Positions 1 to 11,774 of a DNA stretch of 48,125 nt are shown here, in pieces; positions within the stretch are counted from its first letter, which is position 1, and every line of letters begins with the position of its first letter. The translations under genes and the position numbers were made by a program. The stretch spans positions 1 to 48,125 of the forward strand of contig NGBS01000028.1 in assembly GCA_002245135.1 (NCBI GenBank). The letters are read 5' to 3'. The notes beneath the pieces were generated by a model. That model saw only the letters and a list, made by a program, of their open reading frames with translations, did not search any database and had not been told where the DNA came from. This DNA comes from Proteromonas lacertae (Eukaryota > Sar > Bigyra > Opalinata > Proteromonadidae).

Positions 1-900
1 GATGATTGTAATGATTCATTAAAGGGTTTACATTCACTCCAATCTGATAATACTTTTACATCATCAATAAACACTCTAGCATTCATTTCATTACCAGTTT
101 GCATATAGAATGTATATTCACCAGCTGTTTCAATATTAATAAATCCATCCATTGTGCCATTAAATGATGTTATTACACCTGAAACAGATATATCCATCTT
201 ACTTTTCCATTGTTCAAAATCAGTTAATCCAGATAAATCATTCATTACACCTTCATAGAAGTCATAAACAGATATACCATCATAATAATCACCACATCTT
301 GTTGTTTCCAAATCATTGAATCTAACATAAATACCATTATTTAATATAGGATTTTCAACTTTAACAATTTCTATTTCAAATATACCAGTTCCAACAGCAT
401 TTCTAGCTTCAATAGTAATTTTCATATTGGTTTGAGGATTGAAATTATTAAATCTCAAATAAGGACCATCTTGAGTAATACCTTTCACATCTTTTGGGAA
501 AATTGACCATTCATTTCTGAAGCATCATCAGTGGATGTACAAACTATAACTGTATTAATGAGAGAAACGGTTGTTAGTTTAGAAACTCCACAATTTATAA
601 CTGGAGCAGACATGCCTAGGAAATTAAGGATTTAAACATACAAACAATTTTTAATCTGCAAACAGCTGCATCTTCTCTTCCTGCATTATATGTTATGGTG
701 TAATAGCCACTTGATTCAGCAATTGGAACTCCAGAAATATATCCACTGTTTAGGTCAAGTAATAACCTTCTGGTAATTTTTTATCAACAACATATAAACC
801 ATCTTTTAAATCAGTTGGTTTATTGATTGTAGCTTCTTCTCCAACTTTCAATGAAAATGATTATACTCATACTTGAAACTACCAACACACAATGAAGGCA
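1..900 (-). pseudogene. relic of the large PA14/putative-Ig surface-protein gene (third copy)
   Basis: On the minus strand this stretch matches the 5' third of the two large genes in the inverted repeat (compare 22781-23720). Positions 636-900 match their second exon, a short intron with a TTTCCTAG acceptor follows, and 1-613 match the start of the PA14-bearing exon. The frame opens with MSAPVINCGV, shifts once near 515-535, and then stays open to the window edge, giving a PA14-like segment. The first exon with the signal peptide is not recognisable at 900-960. Amino-acid differences from the arm copies are spread throughout, so this is an older duplicate that has not been kept identical to them. 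The left window edge cuts it. I call it a pseudogene because of the frame shift and the missing first exon; a sequencing error at the shift is possible. Confidence 0.75.
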
Positions 901-2303
901 TAACATATAGTACTATTCATTTATAACAATAATATTAATCATGAAACACAGATGCAATATCTGATTCAATCGCATACTCTATCAAGCTGACCTACAAATC
1001 TTTTTTTTTAATTCAGATTCAAATCAATTTAGTCTTTACTAACATATTTGGATATAATTCTACATCATGATAATTAGAAAAGAATGAGTAAATATATAAT
1101 ATGATGAGATTAAAAAAGAATGAAAAACTATCTTATATCAATACTTCTAATATATCATAGGTCAATTGTTTGAAATTAAACTATCTGAATGGTATTCATT
1201 AATCTGAAGGTTATATAAATAGACAAATAAAATCCAATTAAAAAAACTATAATCAGTATGATATTATAAATAAATCATAACCTTTTTTCTTATTTTCTCT
1301 GCATTTATTGAATAAATCAATAGATGGATTGCATAGACTAGTTTAACAATATATATATCTTTAGAAAATAGGTTTAAAACCAATTTTATCACTACAAATT
1401 AACTCAAATACATCTCCATCCAATATCATCACTGAAAATGTATTAAATATAATATAGTCAAATTGAATCACATTTATTAGAATAAGTGTTATTCCCACAA
1501 CATATAGTCATTGTATTATTAACTATTTCGTCTGTTATTGATAATTTTAAAGATATCAAGAAGCATATTGCAGTAATTACAAATAGAAATATTGTTGGCA
1601 AAGACGTAATTCCTATAAGTTAATACTTGTAAAGAAACTGACTCTCCACAATAAACACATATAATTGTTAATAATATCACATAAACTATTGTATTAGAGG
1701 ATAAACTCCTAACTCTTTTTTTGGATTTATACTAAAACCAATTCAATAAATACCATTATTTCATAACAACACCCATTGATGAGGATTTACCAAATGTTAT
1801 TATCGAAAACATCAGTAAAAAGCAAACATAATACCTATTCTTTATTATATCCTTGACTATACCACATTAATAGCAATAATAGTATATTGACCAATATTTC
1901 TAGGATAATGACTGTAACTAACACTTATTTCACTTATATTGTTTTTTAAATTTAGCCGTTTTTGAATAAATAGGTTATTAAGTCTTTTATAGCCTCATAA
2001 AATTGTAACGAATATAAATTTAATTAAATTTTAAAATCCAAAATTTTAATCAACAAACATGTTTATATATAAAATAGCATTATTATTATTATTATGTAGT
2101 GCAATTATATGATGATTGAATAAAATTTAAACCTGAAAATAAACATAAGAATATTGTCATAAGTGAAGATGGCAAATCGAATAAAAATAATGTTGGTGTT
2201 GGTAATAGTGGTAAAAATGCTTCTGTAAATTTGATCAAATATTGGAAAGAATAGAAAACAAAATAAAAAATGTAAATTTATATTTGTGTAATTTATTTAA
2301 TAA
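901..2303. other. gene-poor AT-rich stretch, possible small secreted-protein relic
   Basis: No convincing gene was found. At about 2059-2110 on the plus strand there is a start codon followed by a leucine-rich signal-peptide-like run. A separate open stretch at about 2130-2260 encodes a Lys/Asn-rich segment ending in a stop. The two are in different frames and I found no clean intron joining them. This may be a relic of a small secreted protein or chance. Confidence 0.3.
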
Positions 2304-4719
2304 TTATTTACCTTTATGATGTTTATGATGTTTCTTCTCTTTTCTCTTACTTTCTTCATAAGGATTATCATCATGATTATTATATGGATAATTATAATAA
2401 TGATCATCTTTACCACCTCTTTCTAATATAAATGGAGCTTGACTATTACTTCCTACATTCAAATCTTCTGTTGTTCTTTCACCTAAATCTAAATCTAAAT
2501 TCACTATATTCTCACAATGATAACGAGGTGAAGCATCGTATACTTTACGACTTTTGGTGTAACTGCTTTCACATCTTCGACTATGATCATCACAGATTGG
2601 TTGTTTATATTTCATCTATTTATTAAATAATAATAATAATAATATATACATGACAATTAACTATATTTACTCTTGGTAACATATAATCATCTTGACCATC
2701 ATCCCATTTGGCTCGATTTTGAATATTCTCCACTTCATCTGGAGGTATAAAGTTTTTTATTATTAATTCTTTTAATTGCATTTGACGATTCAAATCACGA
2801 ATTATATCTAAAAAGTCTTCTTTCTCTCTATTCCATTCTGCATCTAAATCTTCCATTTCATTGTTTATTTCATCAATCTTATTTTGTACTTTTTCTAATT
2901 TCTTACTCTTCACTTCACATTCTTCATGTAAACTACTGAATTTATCTTGTAATAGTAATTTTCTTTCAGCTTCTTCGGCTAATTGTTGAGCGACCAATTC
3001 TTGCTCTTTTCTTTTTGCTTCTATCTCTGCTCGAACTCTTCTTAACTCTTTTTCTTGCTTTGCAGCAGCATCCATTACTTGACCACTTTCGATTAACTGC
3101 GCATTGATTTCTTTTAATCTTTTCATTAATTCATCTTTACTCTTCTTTTCGGCTTTTCGCTTTTTGTTTTCTTGTTTTACTTTTTCTTCTAATTCACTTC
3201 GCTCTTTTTCTGTTCGTTCTTTCTCAGCAACTAATTTCTTTATATCTTCAAGTGCTTGTTTACGAACATTCTCTTTCGCATTCTTTTTATTCATTTCAGC
3301 TTCTCTTAACTTCTCCTCAATCTCTTTTAATTTCATCTCATTTTCTTGTCGAGCTTTTTCTTCAAGCTTTTTTAATTCTTCTTCACTTACACCGACTTCT
3401 TTAACTACTACTTTTTCTATCACTTTTTCTTCGCTGATTACATTTCCATTACCATCAACAATTGGTCCTTCTATTCCACCAGCTCCACCTTCAGCTTCTA
3501 ATTGTTTTCTTAATCGAATAATTTCTTCTTGAAATTCTCTCAACATTGCATCTTTTGGATCTTCATTAATTAATGGTTTATTCTTTATTTTCTTAGCTCG
3601 ATCTGCATATCTCAATGTACTAATTGTTTCATCATAATTATAACCAGCTGGACCACAATTGGCACACATACATGTCTTGGTATTTCCACCTAAGGAATCT
3701 TGTAATAATCGAGTCAATTTACTATCTCTATAAGGAATATGCTTTGATTTTCCATCAACTAATGCTTCTATTACACTTCCCAGTGTTGATAAGGATAAAT
3801 TGATTTTAATACCTTCTAAACGACTATTTTAATAATAATAATAATAATAATAATAATATATATACGTTTGTCCTTCAGCTCCAGTCTTCGCTATTCTTTC
3901 ACTACCTGCTAAATCAACTAAATTTAGTTTACCAACTTTTATATGTTCACTTCCATCAGGTCCTTTTTCACTTTGTTCTACTATTATCGTAAAGATACTG
4001 TGACTTCGAGAACTGGTTGCATTCATTAATGTTGAAGCAGTACTTCGATTTGTTTTACCTCGTTGCATCCAACTATCGATTTCAGCTATGTTTTTAACTA
4101 CAGGACTTGTCAATCCTTCTACATATACTCCAGTATCAGGATTTTCATGAATTTTTAATTTTTGATTTGGATCTTTGGATAATAAGTCTTTCACTTCTTC
4201 ATTATATAATTCTAAGTAACTCGCATGAACTAAATATTTCTTTTCACCTGTATCATCGATTCCAATTGTATCAAATACTTGTTTGAAACAACGAGGCATC
4301 ACTCCTTTATCTTCAGCAGGATCAGATCGACCTTCCATTGTATGAGTTTTACCTGAACCAGTTTGACCATAACAGAATATTGTACCATTGTATCCTTCAA
4401 ATACATTATCCACGATTGGAGCACCGGTTTGTTCAAATACTTCTTGCTGAGTACAGTGACCATCAAATGTTGCATCAAAACTAAAAGTCTTGTCTTGATT
4501 TCGATCGCCTGAAGGATGAATTATTGTAATTGAATTATTCCTATTGTTAACTAGTGCAACTTCTTCATATCTATTTCACAGTATACTTTTTAATATTTTA
4601 TACCCTGCTTGTCTCTCCTTCGAGTTTAAAGGACGAACTCTCACTATCACTTTGATACATTCACTCTTCTGAGCAATACCAGCCTCCATTCTTAATTTTT
4701 TATTTTGATCAACATTCAT
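2304..4719 (-). CDS. kinesin-2 family motor (KIF3/KRP85-95-like)
   Basis: Heterotrimeric kinesin-2 motors walk to microtubule plus ends and drive anterograde intraflagellar transport. I join four exons over three short introns (4571-4603, 3824-3865, 2616-2649), giving about 768 residues from the ATG at 4719. The N-terminal motor shows VRVRP, the P-loop GQTGSGKT (about residues 107-114), switch I NATSSRSH, switch II DLAGSE, and the end-of-motor signature [15 protein letters not shown]. It is followed by the neck phrase [17 protein letters not shown], typical of kinesin-2. A long Lys/Glu-rich coiled coil comes next, and then a tail with [14 protein letters not shown], similar to the KIF3 tail RYxAENI. 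The C-terminus is His/Lys-rich. Two introns consist largely of TTA repeats. Length and order are normal for the family; whether it is the KIF3A or KIF3B type is unclear. It is divergent from the succinyl-CoA ligase gene. Confidence 0.95.
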
Positions 4720-5205
4720 GATTTATACAAAGATAAAAATCAAAAAATAAATTTCAATTTTCAAATCAGTTATTCAAATATATTTGGCTTGAGACAATAA
4801 AAAGTTCAAAAATTTGTCTATAACACATATTCAGTCAAATTAACAGATTTAGTCAATAAATATCATACTATTTGCATCGCTATAAATGTAATAAAAGTAT
4901 TATAAAAGTAGATTAATATAACTCTGATTAATAATTGTTCTTATAATGGCATTATGTTGATTATTGGATATTATTCTTCAGATAAATCACAGTTTTAAAT
5001 GCTATTTTATCAACATTTTTATATAATCTTTCTATAATTATTTATAATGTACGATATTTATTATGTATGTTTTAATATAAGGAATATAATAACTAAAATA
5101 CAGCATACAGTATATTAAGCGAGAAAATAACAACACTTCAAAACTATTTTGAAACGTCGAACCAAGATCGGTTTCTCTAAAAGATTTTCTCGTCTATCTT
5201 CGTCA
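4720..5205. other. divergent intergenic region
   Basis: This 486-bp AT-rich spacer separates the starts of the kinesin (minus) and succinyl-CoA ligase (plus) genes and must contain both promoters. I see no recognisable motif, repeat or RNA gene in it. Confidence 0.5.
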
Positions 5206-6209
5206 ATGCTTTCTAGAATTCAAAGAATTCCAATAAAAAATTTATGTAGATTCAGTACCTCAGCTAAAGTTTGGATTAACAAAGATACTCGTGTAATATG
5301 TCAAGGTTTCACAGGAAAGCAAGTATAATAGTAACAAATGTGATAATAAATAGGGTACATTTCATAGTCAGCAAGCAATTGAATATGGAACAAAGATGGT
5401 AGGAGGAATTAGTCCAAAGAAAGCAGGAACAACTCATCTTGGTTTACCTGTGTTTAAATCAGTCAAAGAAGTATTATACTATTTATTATATCAAATTTTT
5501 ATAGAGTGTTGAAGCAGTTCATCCTGATGCCTCAGTTATTTATGTACCACCACCATTCGCTGCTTCCGCAATATTAGAATCAATAGAAGCAGAGATTCCA
5601 TTAATTGTATGTATTACTGAAGGTATTCCACAACATGATATGGTATATGTGAAACATTGTTTAAGAAGTCAAAAAGCAAGTCGTCTATTAGGTCCAAATT
5701 GTCCAGGTATAATCAAGCCAAATGAATGTAAAATTGGTATTATGCCAGGATATATCCATACTCCAGGTAAGATCGGAATTGTGAGTAGAAGTGGTACATT
5801 GACATATGAAGCTGTGTTCCAAACAACAGAAGCTAAACTTGGACAAAGTACTGTTGTTGGAATTGGAGGTGATCCTTTTAATGGTACTAATTTTATTGAT
5901 GTGTTGGAAAAATTCACAAATGATCCAGAAACTAAAGGTATTATAATGATTGGTGAAATTGGTGGAAGTGCTGAGGAAGAAGCAGCTGAATGGCTTCATA
6001 AATATGGAGATCATTCAAAGCCAGTTGTTGGATTTATTGCTGGAAGTACAGCTCCACCAGGTAGAAGAATGGGACATGCTGGTGCTATTATCAGTGGTGG
6101 TAAAGGTACTGCTGCTGGTAAAATAAAGGTAATGGAAGAAATGGGTATTCATGTTACAAGAAACCCAGCAAAAATGGGAGAAGAGATGTTAAAATATTTA
6201 AAACCATAA
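5206..6209 (+). CDS. succinyl-CoA ligase (ADP/GDP-forming) alpha subunit, organellar
   Basis: The alpha subunit binds CoA and carries the phosphohistidine that couples succinyl-CoA cleavage to nucleotide phosphorylation, in the mitochondrial TCA cycle or in hydrogenosome-type organelles. The start at 5206 gives an N-terminus rich in Arg, Ser and Leu ([19 protein letters not shown]), which looks like a targeting presequence. Three exons are joined over introns at about 5323-5353 and 5474-5505. Family landmarks follow in order: [33 protein letters not shown], the CoA/phosphate region GPNCPGII, and [18 protein letters not shown] containing the active-site histidine. The C-terminus [13 protein letters not shown] is at the usual place, so the protein is complete. 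No second organellar gene is adjacent. Confidence 0.95.
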
Positions 6210-6313
6210 ATAAATAACTGTTATTATTATTATAGGATGTGTATTTTGGCATAAATCAATATTTCAAAAAACTTGATCGTTTTATTTTATTTTTAAAAAT
6301 CATTTTTGCTAAT

Positions 6314-6846
6314 ATGAATTCTATGTTTGCTGAATTGGAAAAACAAAGAGGTGAAAATAATTACTCATATAAAAGAGGTGGATCTTCCAGATCAGTTGGA
6401 ACACAAGGTAAGTGTTTCAATTGTGGTGGTATTGGTCATTTGTATTGCAATAATATAATAATGTATTAATCAATAGAGCAAGAGATTGCCCATCTCAAAT
6501 TAGAAACTCTGGAAGAGGTGGAAGAAGTAGATATAGCAATAATAACAACAGAAATGTACAGTATAGAGGAAGAGGTGGAAGTAGAGGAAGGGGAGGCAGA
6601 GGAGGCAGAGGTAGGAGAAGTGGAAGAGAAGGAAAGAATCAAGAATCTTTAGATCATGAATTAGATTCATATTGGATGAAAGATCCAGAATCAGCATCAA
6701 AGAAATTAAATTCTGATTTAGATGATTATTGGGCAAAACCAGATGTAGCTTCACAGAATCAAGAAAATACAAATGGTAATGGAGAAGAAACAATTAAAAC
6801 TACAGAAGATAATACAGAAATAGAAGCAACAACAGAATCTGCATAA
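6314..6846 (+). CDS. CCHC zinc-knuckle / RGG protein with ALY-FoP-like C-terminal motif
   Basis: A probable RNA-binding protein of about 165 residues. The intron at 6442-6476 interrupts one CCHC zinc knuckle (CFNCGGIGHLARDC across the splice), which supports the splice. An Arg/Gly-rich RGG block follows (about residues 60-100). Then come two acidic-hydrophobic motifs, LDHELDSYWMK and LNSDLDDYWAK, resembling the short duplicated C-terminal motif of ALYREF/FoP proteins that binds the UAP56 helicase in mRNA export. The tail is Glu/Thr/Asn-rich. Unlike ALYREF there is no RRM; the knuckle takes its place. The mRNA-export role is an inference from the motif. The start could lie further upstream, but MNSMFAELEKQRGE is the first methionine in a protein-like frame. 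Confidence 0.75.
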
Positions 6847-6878
6847 ATAAATGAATAAATAAACATGAATTGATTAAT

Positions 6879-8182
6879 TTATTTAAAAATGTTTATTTTC
6901 TTCCAATAAATCACATTTCTTATTCCATAATTTACAGTACTCATTATTAATTTCATATTTGCATAAAATGAACTTTCTACAAACCAATATCTACACCACT
7001 GACTAGATCTTTTCACATTAATTCTATGTTTCAATGTATTAGTTGTTAAATTACATAATTCAGAATGTATATGGTTTGACTTATAACCTGGTTGTGGACG
7101 AGTAGATAATAATGGAATATATATTAAATTAGAGATAGTAGAGTGTATTTCCCAGTCCCACTGTACGAACATATATGGAAACATTTCAATAACGACGCTT
7201 TTACTCATTAACCATAAATGATTAATAATAGATGTACCATGAGGTGAAATATAAATATCTATTTGATTGGATAAGATTATTTGTGATTTAAACGTTAGAT
7301 GTTCAAATTCTATTCTATACACCTTTATATTATACAAATTTGATTTTTTTTCTAACTCTTTCAACATTTTGAAAATCATTTTATAATTTAAAGCATTTCG
7401 TATTCTATGTTCGCTAACATTCCTTCGAATCACAGCAATTATGATTGTTTTACTTAAATCACTTTGAATATATTGATTTTTATATTTATTCAAAATAGAA
7501 TCTCGAAATGATAATTTACTTTCAATTGATAAAAACATTCCGCCAAAACTAATAATTCTGTTGTAACCGACAATATTTAATTGTTTAAAACATATTATTG
7601 ATTTCAAATTCATCTCTTTATTAACATCTTCCCATTTCTTATAGATGATTGGAGGATTAAATTTTGATAAGAAATTATCTAGTAAAATTTTATTATATTC
7701 TATCTCAGTTTTACTATCGAAGGTAGGGTTATAAATTACTTTTAATTCTGGATAATGTGATGGATTCTTTAGAATATTGATTAGAAATGCATGATTATCA
7801 AGAAAATGACCTATATGCCAACTAATGTACTGAATTAACAACCAATTACCAGTTTCATTGTGATAATTTGTATATGCAAATGGAATTTTCATAACAATAA
7901 ATTCAAGATGATCAGAAAATGAAATATCAGTGTTTAAAGGATGATTATCGTCTTGAAAAAAAATCATTATTCCTCTTATTCGATCAATATCTGCCCTTCT
8001 GTAACAAACATTATAGAATATTCCCCACTCATCCGCTCCTGATGGAGTCGTAAACCAATCAATTTTTGAATATTCTTTTTCATTTGCAACTCTATCAGCC
8101 TAAAAAATCAAAATATACAAAAATATACATCACTAAGCTGCAGATTCAGTAGAATAATCAAAAATAAAAGTATTCCAAACAT
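6879..8182 (-). CDS. GT61-type glycosyltransferase (DUF563-like), secretory pathway
   Basis: A probable Golgi/ER sugar transferase of about 424 residues. Two exons are joined over a 29-nt intron (8100-8128). The first exon encodes a hydrophobic signal peptide or anchor (MFGILLFLIILLNLQLS), matching a type II membrane or lumenal enzyme. The main diagnostic region is ISPHGTSIINHLWLMSKSVV, which follows the GT61 pattern of a small-residue/His-Gly motif plus a hydrophobic stretch and an acidic-aromatic end (IEMFPY). An earlier segment, TIIIAVIRRN, fits the usual IxRxxxRxI-type strand. GT61 members include EOGT and plant xylosyl/arabinosyl transferases; the donor here cannot be told. It is head-to-head with the MINDY gene at 35 bp. 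Confidence 0.75.
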
Positions 8183-8217
8183 CTTTCAAGCCACAATTTC
8201 AATTTGAATCTTTCAAT
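8183..8217. promoter_or_regulatory. 35-bp bidirectional 5' region
   Basis: Only 35 bp separate the inferred start codons of the minus-strand glycosyltransferase and the plus-strand SANT-MINDY gene. Both starts are supported by in-frame splicing to the main exons. Transcription of one gene must therefore begin inside the other or use this tiny interval, unless one start is wrong. Confidence 0.45.
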
Positions 8218-10096
8218 ATGCCAAGAGATAGAGAGTATGAAGATTAGATGTCGATATTTTTATATAGAGATCAGCCTTGGACCATTACAGAAGAAGAGGA
8301 GCTGTTAAGATTATACGAAAAGTATGCTCATATTGAAGACAAGAACGAAAGATATAGAAAAATAGCGAAACCTCTTCACAGAGGAAAAACTGAATGTTGG
8401 GAAAAATATAAACAACTGGTTCCAAAAAGTGTATGATTATCTGTGTTTATGAATGAAATAGAAAACAAAAAAATCTCCTAGAAAAGAAAATCCATTATTT
8501 GTTGTAGAAGATGATGAACCAAGAAGAACATCCGTAGAAAGACCTCCATCTCGTCAAATGATGGCAGATAATCTCCCACCAGGACCTTCTCAATCATTAT
8601 TACACTCCAGACCAATAGAAAGTCCAGTTGAAGATATGGAATTCTCAGCAGCAGCAAAAGTAATCGAAAAGAGAAAATCATCAACTCATAATAAATCTAG
8701 AGCGAGTAACAGCCATCATAGAGAAAGTCCTAAAGATGGATCATTCTTTGAATCAGTCAAAAAGCCATCAAAATACAGTAATAACCCTATCAATCGTCAA
8801 CGTAATCAAATGAGAGATGTTATTGATGTCGAAGATATAGAAGACTTTGATAATGATGAAGGAGAAGATGGTAAATATGATGAGGATAGCGTATCTCGTT
8901 TAAATGAATCATTTTCACCATCCAATGCTATTCGAAATACTAGTGGTTTTAAACCATTCAATATCAGTGAATATACCACTTATGATTTGGATATTGATCA
9001 AGAAAAAATGATCTTAAAATGTATATTAGGAAATGAAAGTCGTAGTTCGGATTTACCTGAATCCTGGCGAGAACAAGGGTTTTATTTTAATGATAAAATT
9101 ACTTATGGATTAATTCAAAACAATGGTGGTCCTTGTGGTGTGATTGGTGTAGTTCAAGCTTATGTTATTAAAAATTTACTATATACGAACAGTGAAGATA
9201 GTTATAATGCATATTCCAAAAAACTATCCGTTGAAGAAATGGATTTGAAATTACATGGTTCTTTTAATAAGACTATAATAATAGCTCAATCATTAGCTGA
9301 TATATTTTGGAAAGTGAGTGAGAATAATAATAACAATATGACGGAGTTATGTTTGCCTCATGGATATAAGAAATATAAATTTGTGAGTATAAGTAATAAA
9401 GAAATATTAAAAGTATATAATTTATATATGTTTTATTATTATTATTATTATTAGAGTGCAATCTTGTCCAATATATCCTACTTTACTGATCCTAAAGGTG
9501 ATGGAGTTCGTCTATTCCTTTACTCAATTATTACTTCACATGGTATAAAGAATATCAAATTCGATTGTGATTCAATCATCACAGAAAATTCACTAATTGG
9601 TAATCACAATTATGCTAATCAAGAATTAGTCAATCTTATTATTACAGGTTATGCTACAACTAATGTCTTCAACGGAACTAAAGATATTGGAGATAATACA
9701 ATATTGAAAGGTATTAACCATGTATCTGAAATTGGCTTTCTTACATTATTTGAACATTATAAGTACGTTGAATGTGGTAGTAATTATAAAGATCCAATAT
9801 ATCCAATTTGGGTGATATGTAGTGAAAGTCATTACTCTGTTTTCTTCAATATTGATGGCAAATACAGTGCTTTTAGAGTGGGAGATTCTTTTGATTTGTA
9901 TTATTATGATCAATTGATGAAAGCAGATGAAGAATATCGATTAACAGTTAAGATTGTTGATGATTTGAGTAAATGTGAAAAAGGAGAATGTGATGGCAAA
10001 TCTTGCCATTGTTTAATTCCTCCGATTGATTTTGTGATTAGAACTAAATGGAATAATGGAAGAGTTGATTGGAATTCTTCTGATCCAATTTTATAA
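8218..10096 (+). CDS. MINDY-4-like deubiquitinase with N-terminal SANT/Myb-like domain
   Basis: The MINDY family are cysteine proteases that trim K48-linked polyubiquitin. Four exons with introns at 8235-8267, 8431-8461 and 9413-9454 give about 590 residues. Residues about 5-60 form a SANT/Myb-like helix-turn-helix domain (QPWTITEEEELLRLYEKY ... TECWEKYKQLVP). A low-complexity basic and then acidic linker follows to about residue 210. The MINDY-3/4 (DUF4205) catalytic domain has GLIQNNGGPCGVIGVVQAYV, with the nucleophile Cys in GGPCG, and near the end GFLTLFEHYKYVECG and CSESHYSVFF, which carries the catalytic His. A Cys-rich insert (CEKGECDGKSCHC) precedes the end. All key residues are present. 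The SANT fusion suggests action on chromatin, which is an inference. Confidence 0.9.
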
Positions 10097-10235
10097 ATTA
10101 GAATTGAGATGGGGAGTATATTATATAATAATTTGATAATTTCTTATATATATATATTTCTTAATAAGACGAAAATACATGTATAGAAAATAAATAAAAA
10201 ACATTAATTAAAAAACTTTTGACCTATTGATAATC

Positions 10236-10736
10236 TCAATCCCATTTTATTTGGAATCGTGTAACACGAGGCTTTTCTGCTAATATATTTCTTGTCACTT
10301 TTGGTATTTCAACAACTGGAGGGGGATTTTCTATTAAAAGAGGATCAGTATATTCATTATTTACGAAATAACCAACACGAACAAATTCTTGATCTTTATA
10401 ACTACATGTCAATATTATTACTGTAACTCCTAACAAACAATCTTGTGGAATCAATGCAGGATCAGGTGCATTTGCTTGCAATACAAATCTATGACAACCT
10501 TGTACAACTGGACCTACTAAAATTGTTTCTAGAACTTGATCATCTCTTTCTGACTCTGCACTTCCCACATATGTTAATTTCCATTCTAAATCTATTTATA
10601 TAGCACAAATATATTTTCTTTTTATACCATCTGATAAATCTCTTAAACACTCAAAAGTAATCTCTAATTGAAAAGGGTTTGTGAAAGCGCATGGATTATC
10701 TAATATGACAACATTTAGTAAATTGATAATTGACAT
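10236..10736 (-). CDS. ASF1: ASF1 histone H3-H4 chaperone
   Basis: ASF1 binds the H3-H4 dimer and hands it to CAF-1 or HIRA for nucleosome assembly. Two exons (intron 10592-10627) give about 154 residues. This covers the whole conserved immunoglobulin-like core: [22 protein letters not shown] at the start, [13 protein letters not shown] across the splice, [32 protein letters not shown] and NPRVTRF-like [12 protein letters not shown] at the end. The protein stops just after the core, so it lacks the acidic tail seen in yeast. It converges with the MINDY gene, with 139 bp between stops. Assignment is firm. Confidence 0.97.
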
Positions 10737-11586
10737 ATTGAAGCGTAATAATATTAAAAATTGATGATAAAATTAATAATTAAAAAATGGCGCGAAATGA
10801 ATCAAATTTGAAGCTTGATTATTCTTTATTATGTAAATGAAATTGTCTAACACTTATACTAATTTATTCAACAATCTGTCATATTCAAGATGATATCAAT
10901 ACAAAAAATTGATATACTTCTTAAAATTCTCTAAATGAAGAATTTAAACTATTTATCATATTACTTTACAATATTTAATGTTTATTATTAACAATTTTTA
11001 CTTTTCATATACTTAAATTCCCTTATTACTATATTAATGCGAATTAACTTACCATTTGGTATATAAAGCATCATATTATGTGTTTCTTAAACATTTATTA
11101 ATCCCATTATTGATTTTAATTTTTATTACAACTAATATTAGAAATGTATATAGCTGTTTATATTTTTGTATAATACTTATATAGTGGCTAATTACGCCAA
11201 AATAGTATTTGATAGTAAATCTATATTCCAGATTAAGTGAAATGACAAATTGATTAGTTTCATTTTTTCATTAGAAGATATAGAAACAATATCTTCTAAA
11301 AGAAGTAGGACACTCTGGTCTTCAGTGGAACATTGAATCATATAGCTTAATACACAGGCTATACAGTAATTGCTGGTAATTTGATCCTTATATCTACCTC
11401 TGGAAATTACCAAATCATCATTTAAGAATTAACATATCTCTAAGTATGTACTAGCACTCATGTGAATTAAACCACTTTTCCCTAATCAATATGTTTTTAT
11501 TTATATTTTCTTTATAGTTATTACGTAATAACAAGAGTAAGTTAAACATAGAATTTTCTATAAAAGTATTGACCAAGAAAAATATA
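10737..11586. other. gene-poor stretch between ASF1 and the metalloprotease cassette
   Basis: About 850 bp of AT-rich DNA. A 73-codon minus-strand frame (11192-11413) has a slightly richer composition and could be an unrecognised exon or relic, but it has no domain, splice partner or homology that I can see. Confidence 0.35.
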
Positions 11587-11763
11587 CTAAAATATAAAAC
11601 GGATAAATTTATTAGATGAAACGGTATTATCATGTGTTGTATGCCGTTTGTCAGAGTTGGCCATTTGTCTATCAGACACTTTCAATACTTCTTTTACTTC
11701 CTTGAAATAGTTCTTAATAGGTTGTCTGTTATGCATAACAAACTTTGAAGGATTGAATGCCAT
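11587..11763 (-). CDS. small basic protein, unrecognised
   Basis: A 58-codon frame starts with MAFNPSKFVMHNRQ and has a balanced, protein-like, Lys/Arg-rich composition rather than the Asn/Ile/Lys noise of the surroundings. It is divergent from the cassette start at 11775, with the start codons 11 bp apart. Family unknown. It may be the first exon of a longer gene or part of the same element as the cassette to its right. Low certainty. Confidence 0.35.
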   Translation of the reverse strand: MAFNPSKFVMHNRQPIKNYFKEVKEVLKVSDRQMANSDKRHTTHDNTVSSNKFIRFIF

Positions 11764-11774
11764 AATATGATACT

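Noticed and set aside
3104-3532. 142-codon plus-strand frame inside kinesin
   Set aside because: Ser/Phe-rich antisense shadow of the Lys/Glu-rich coiled coil.
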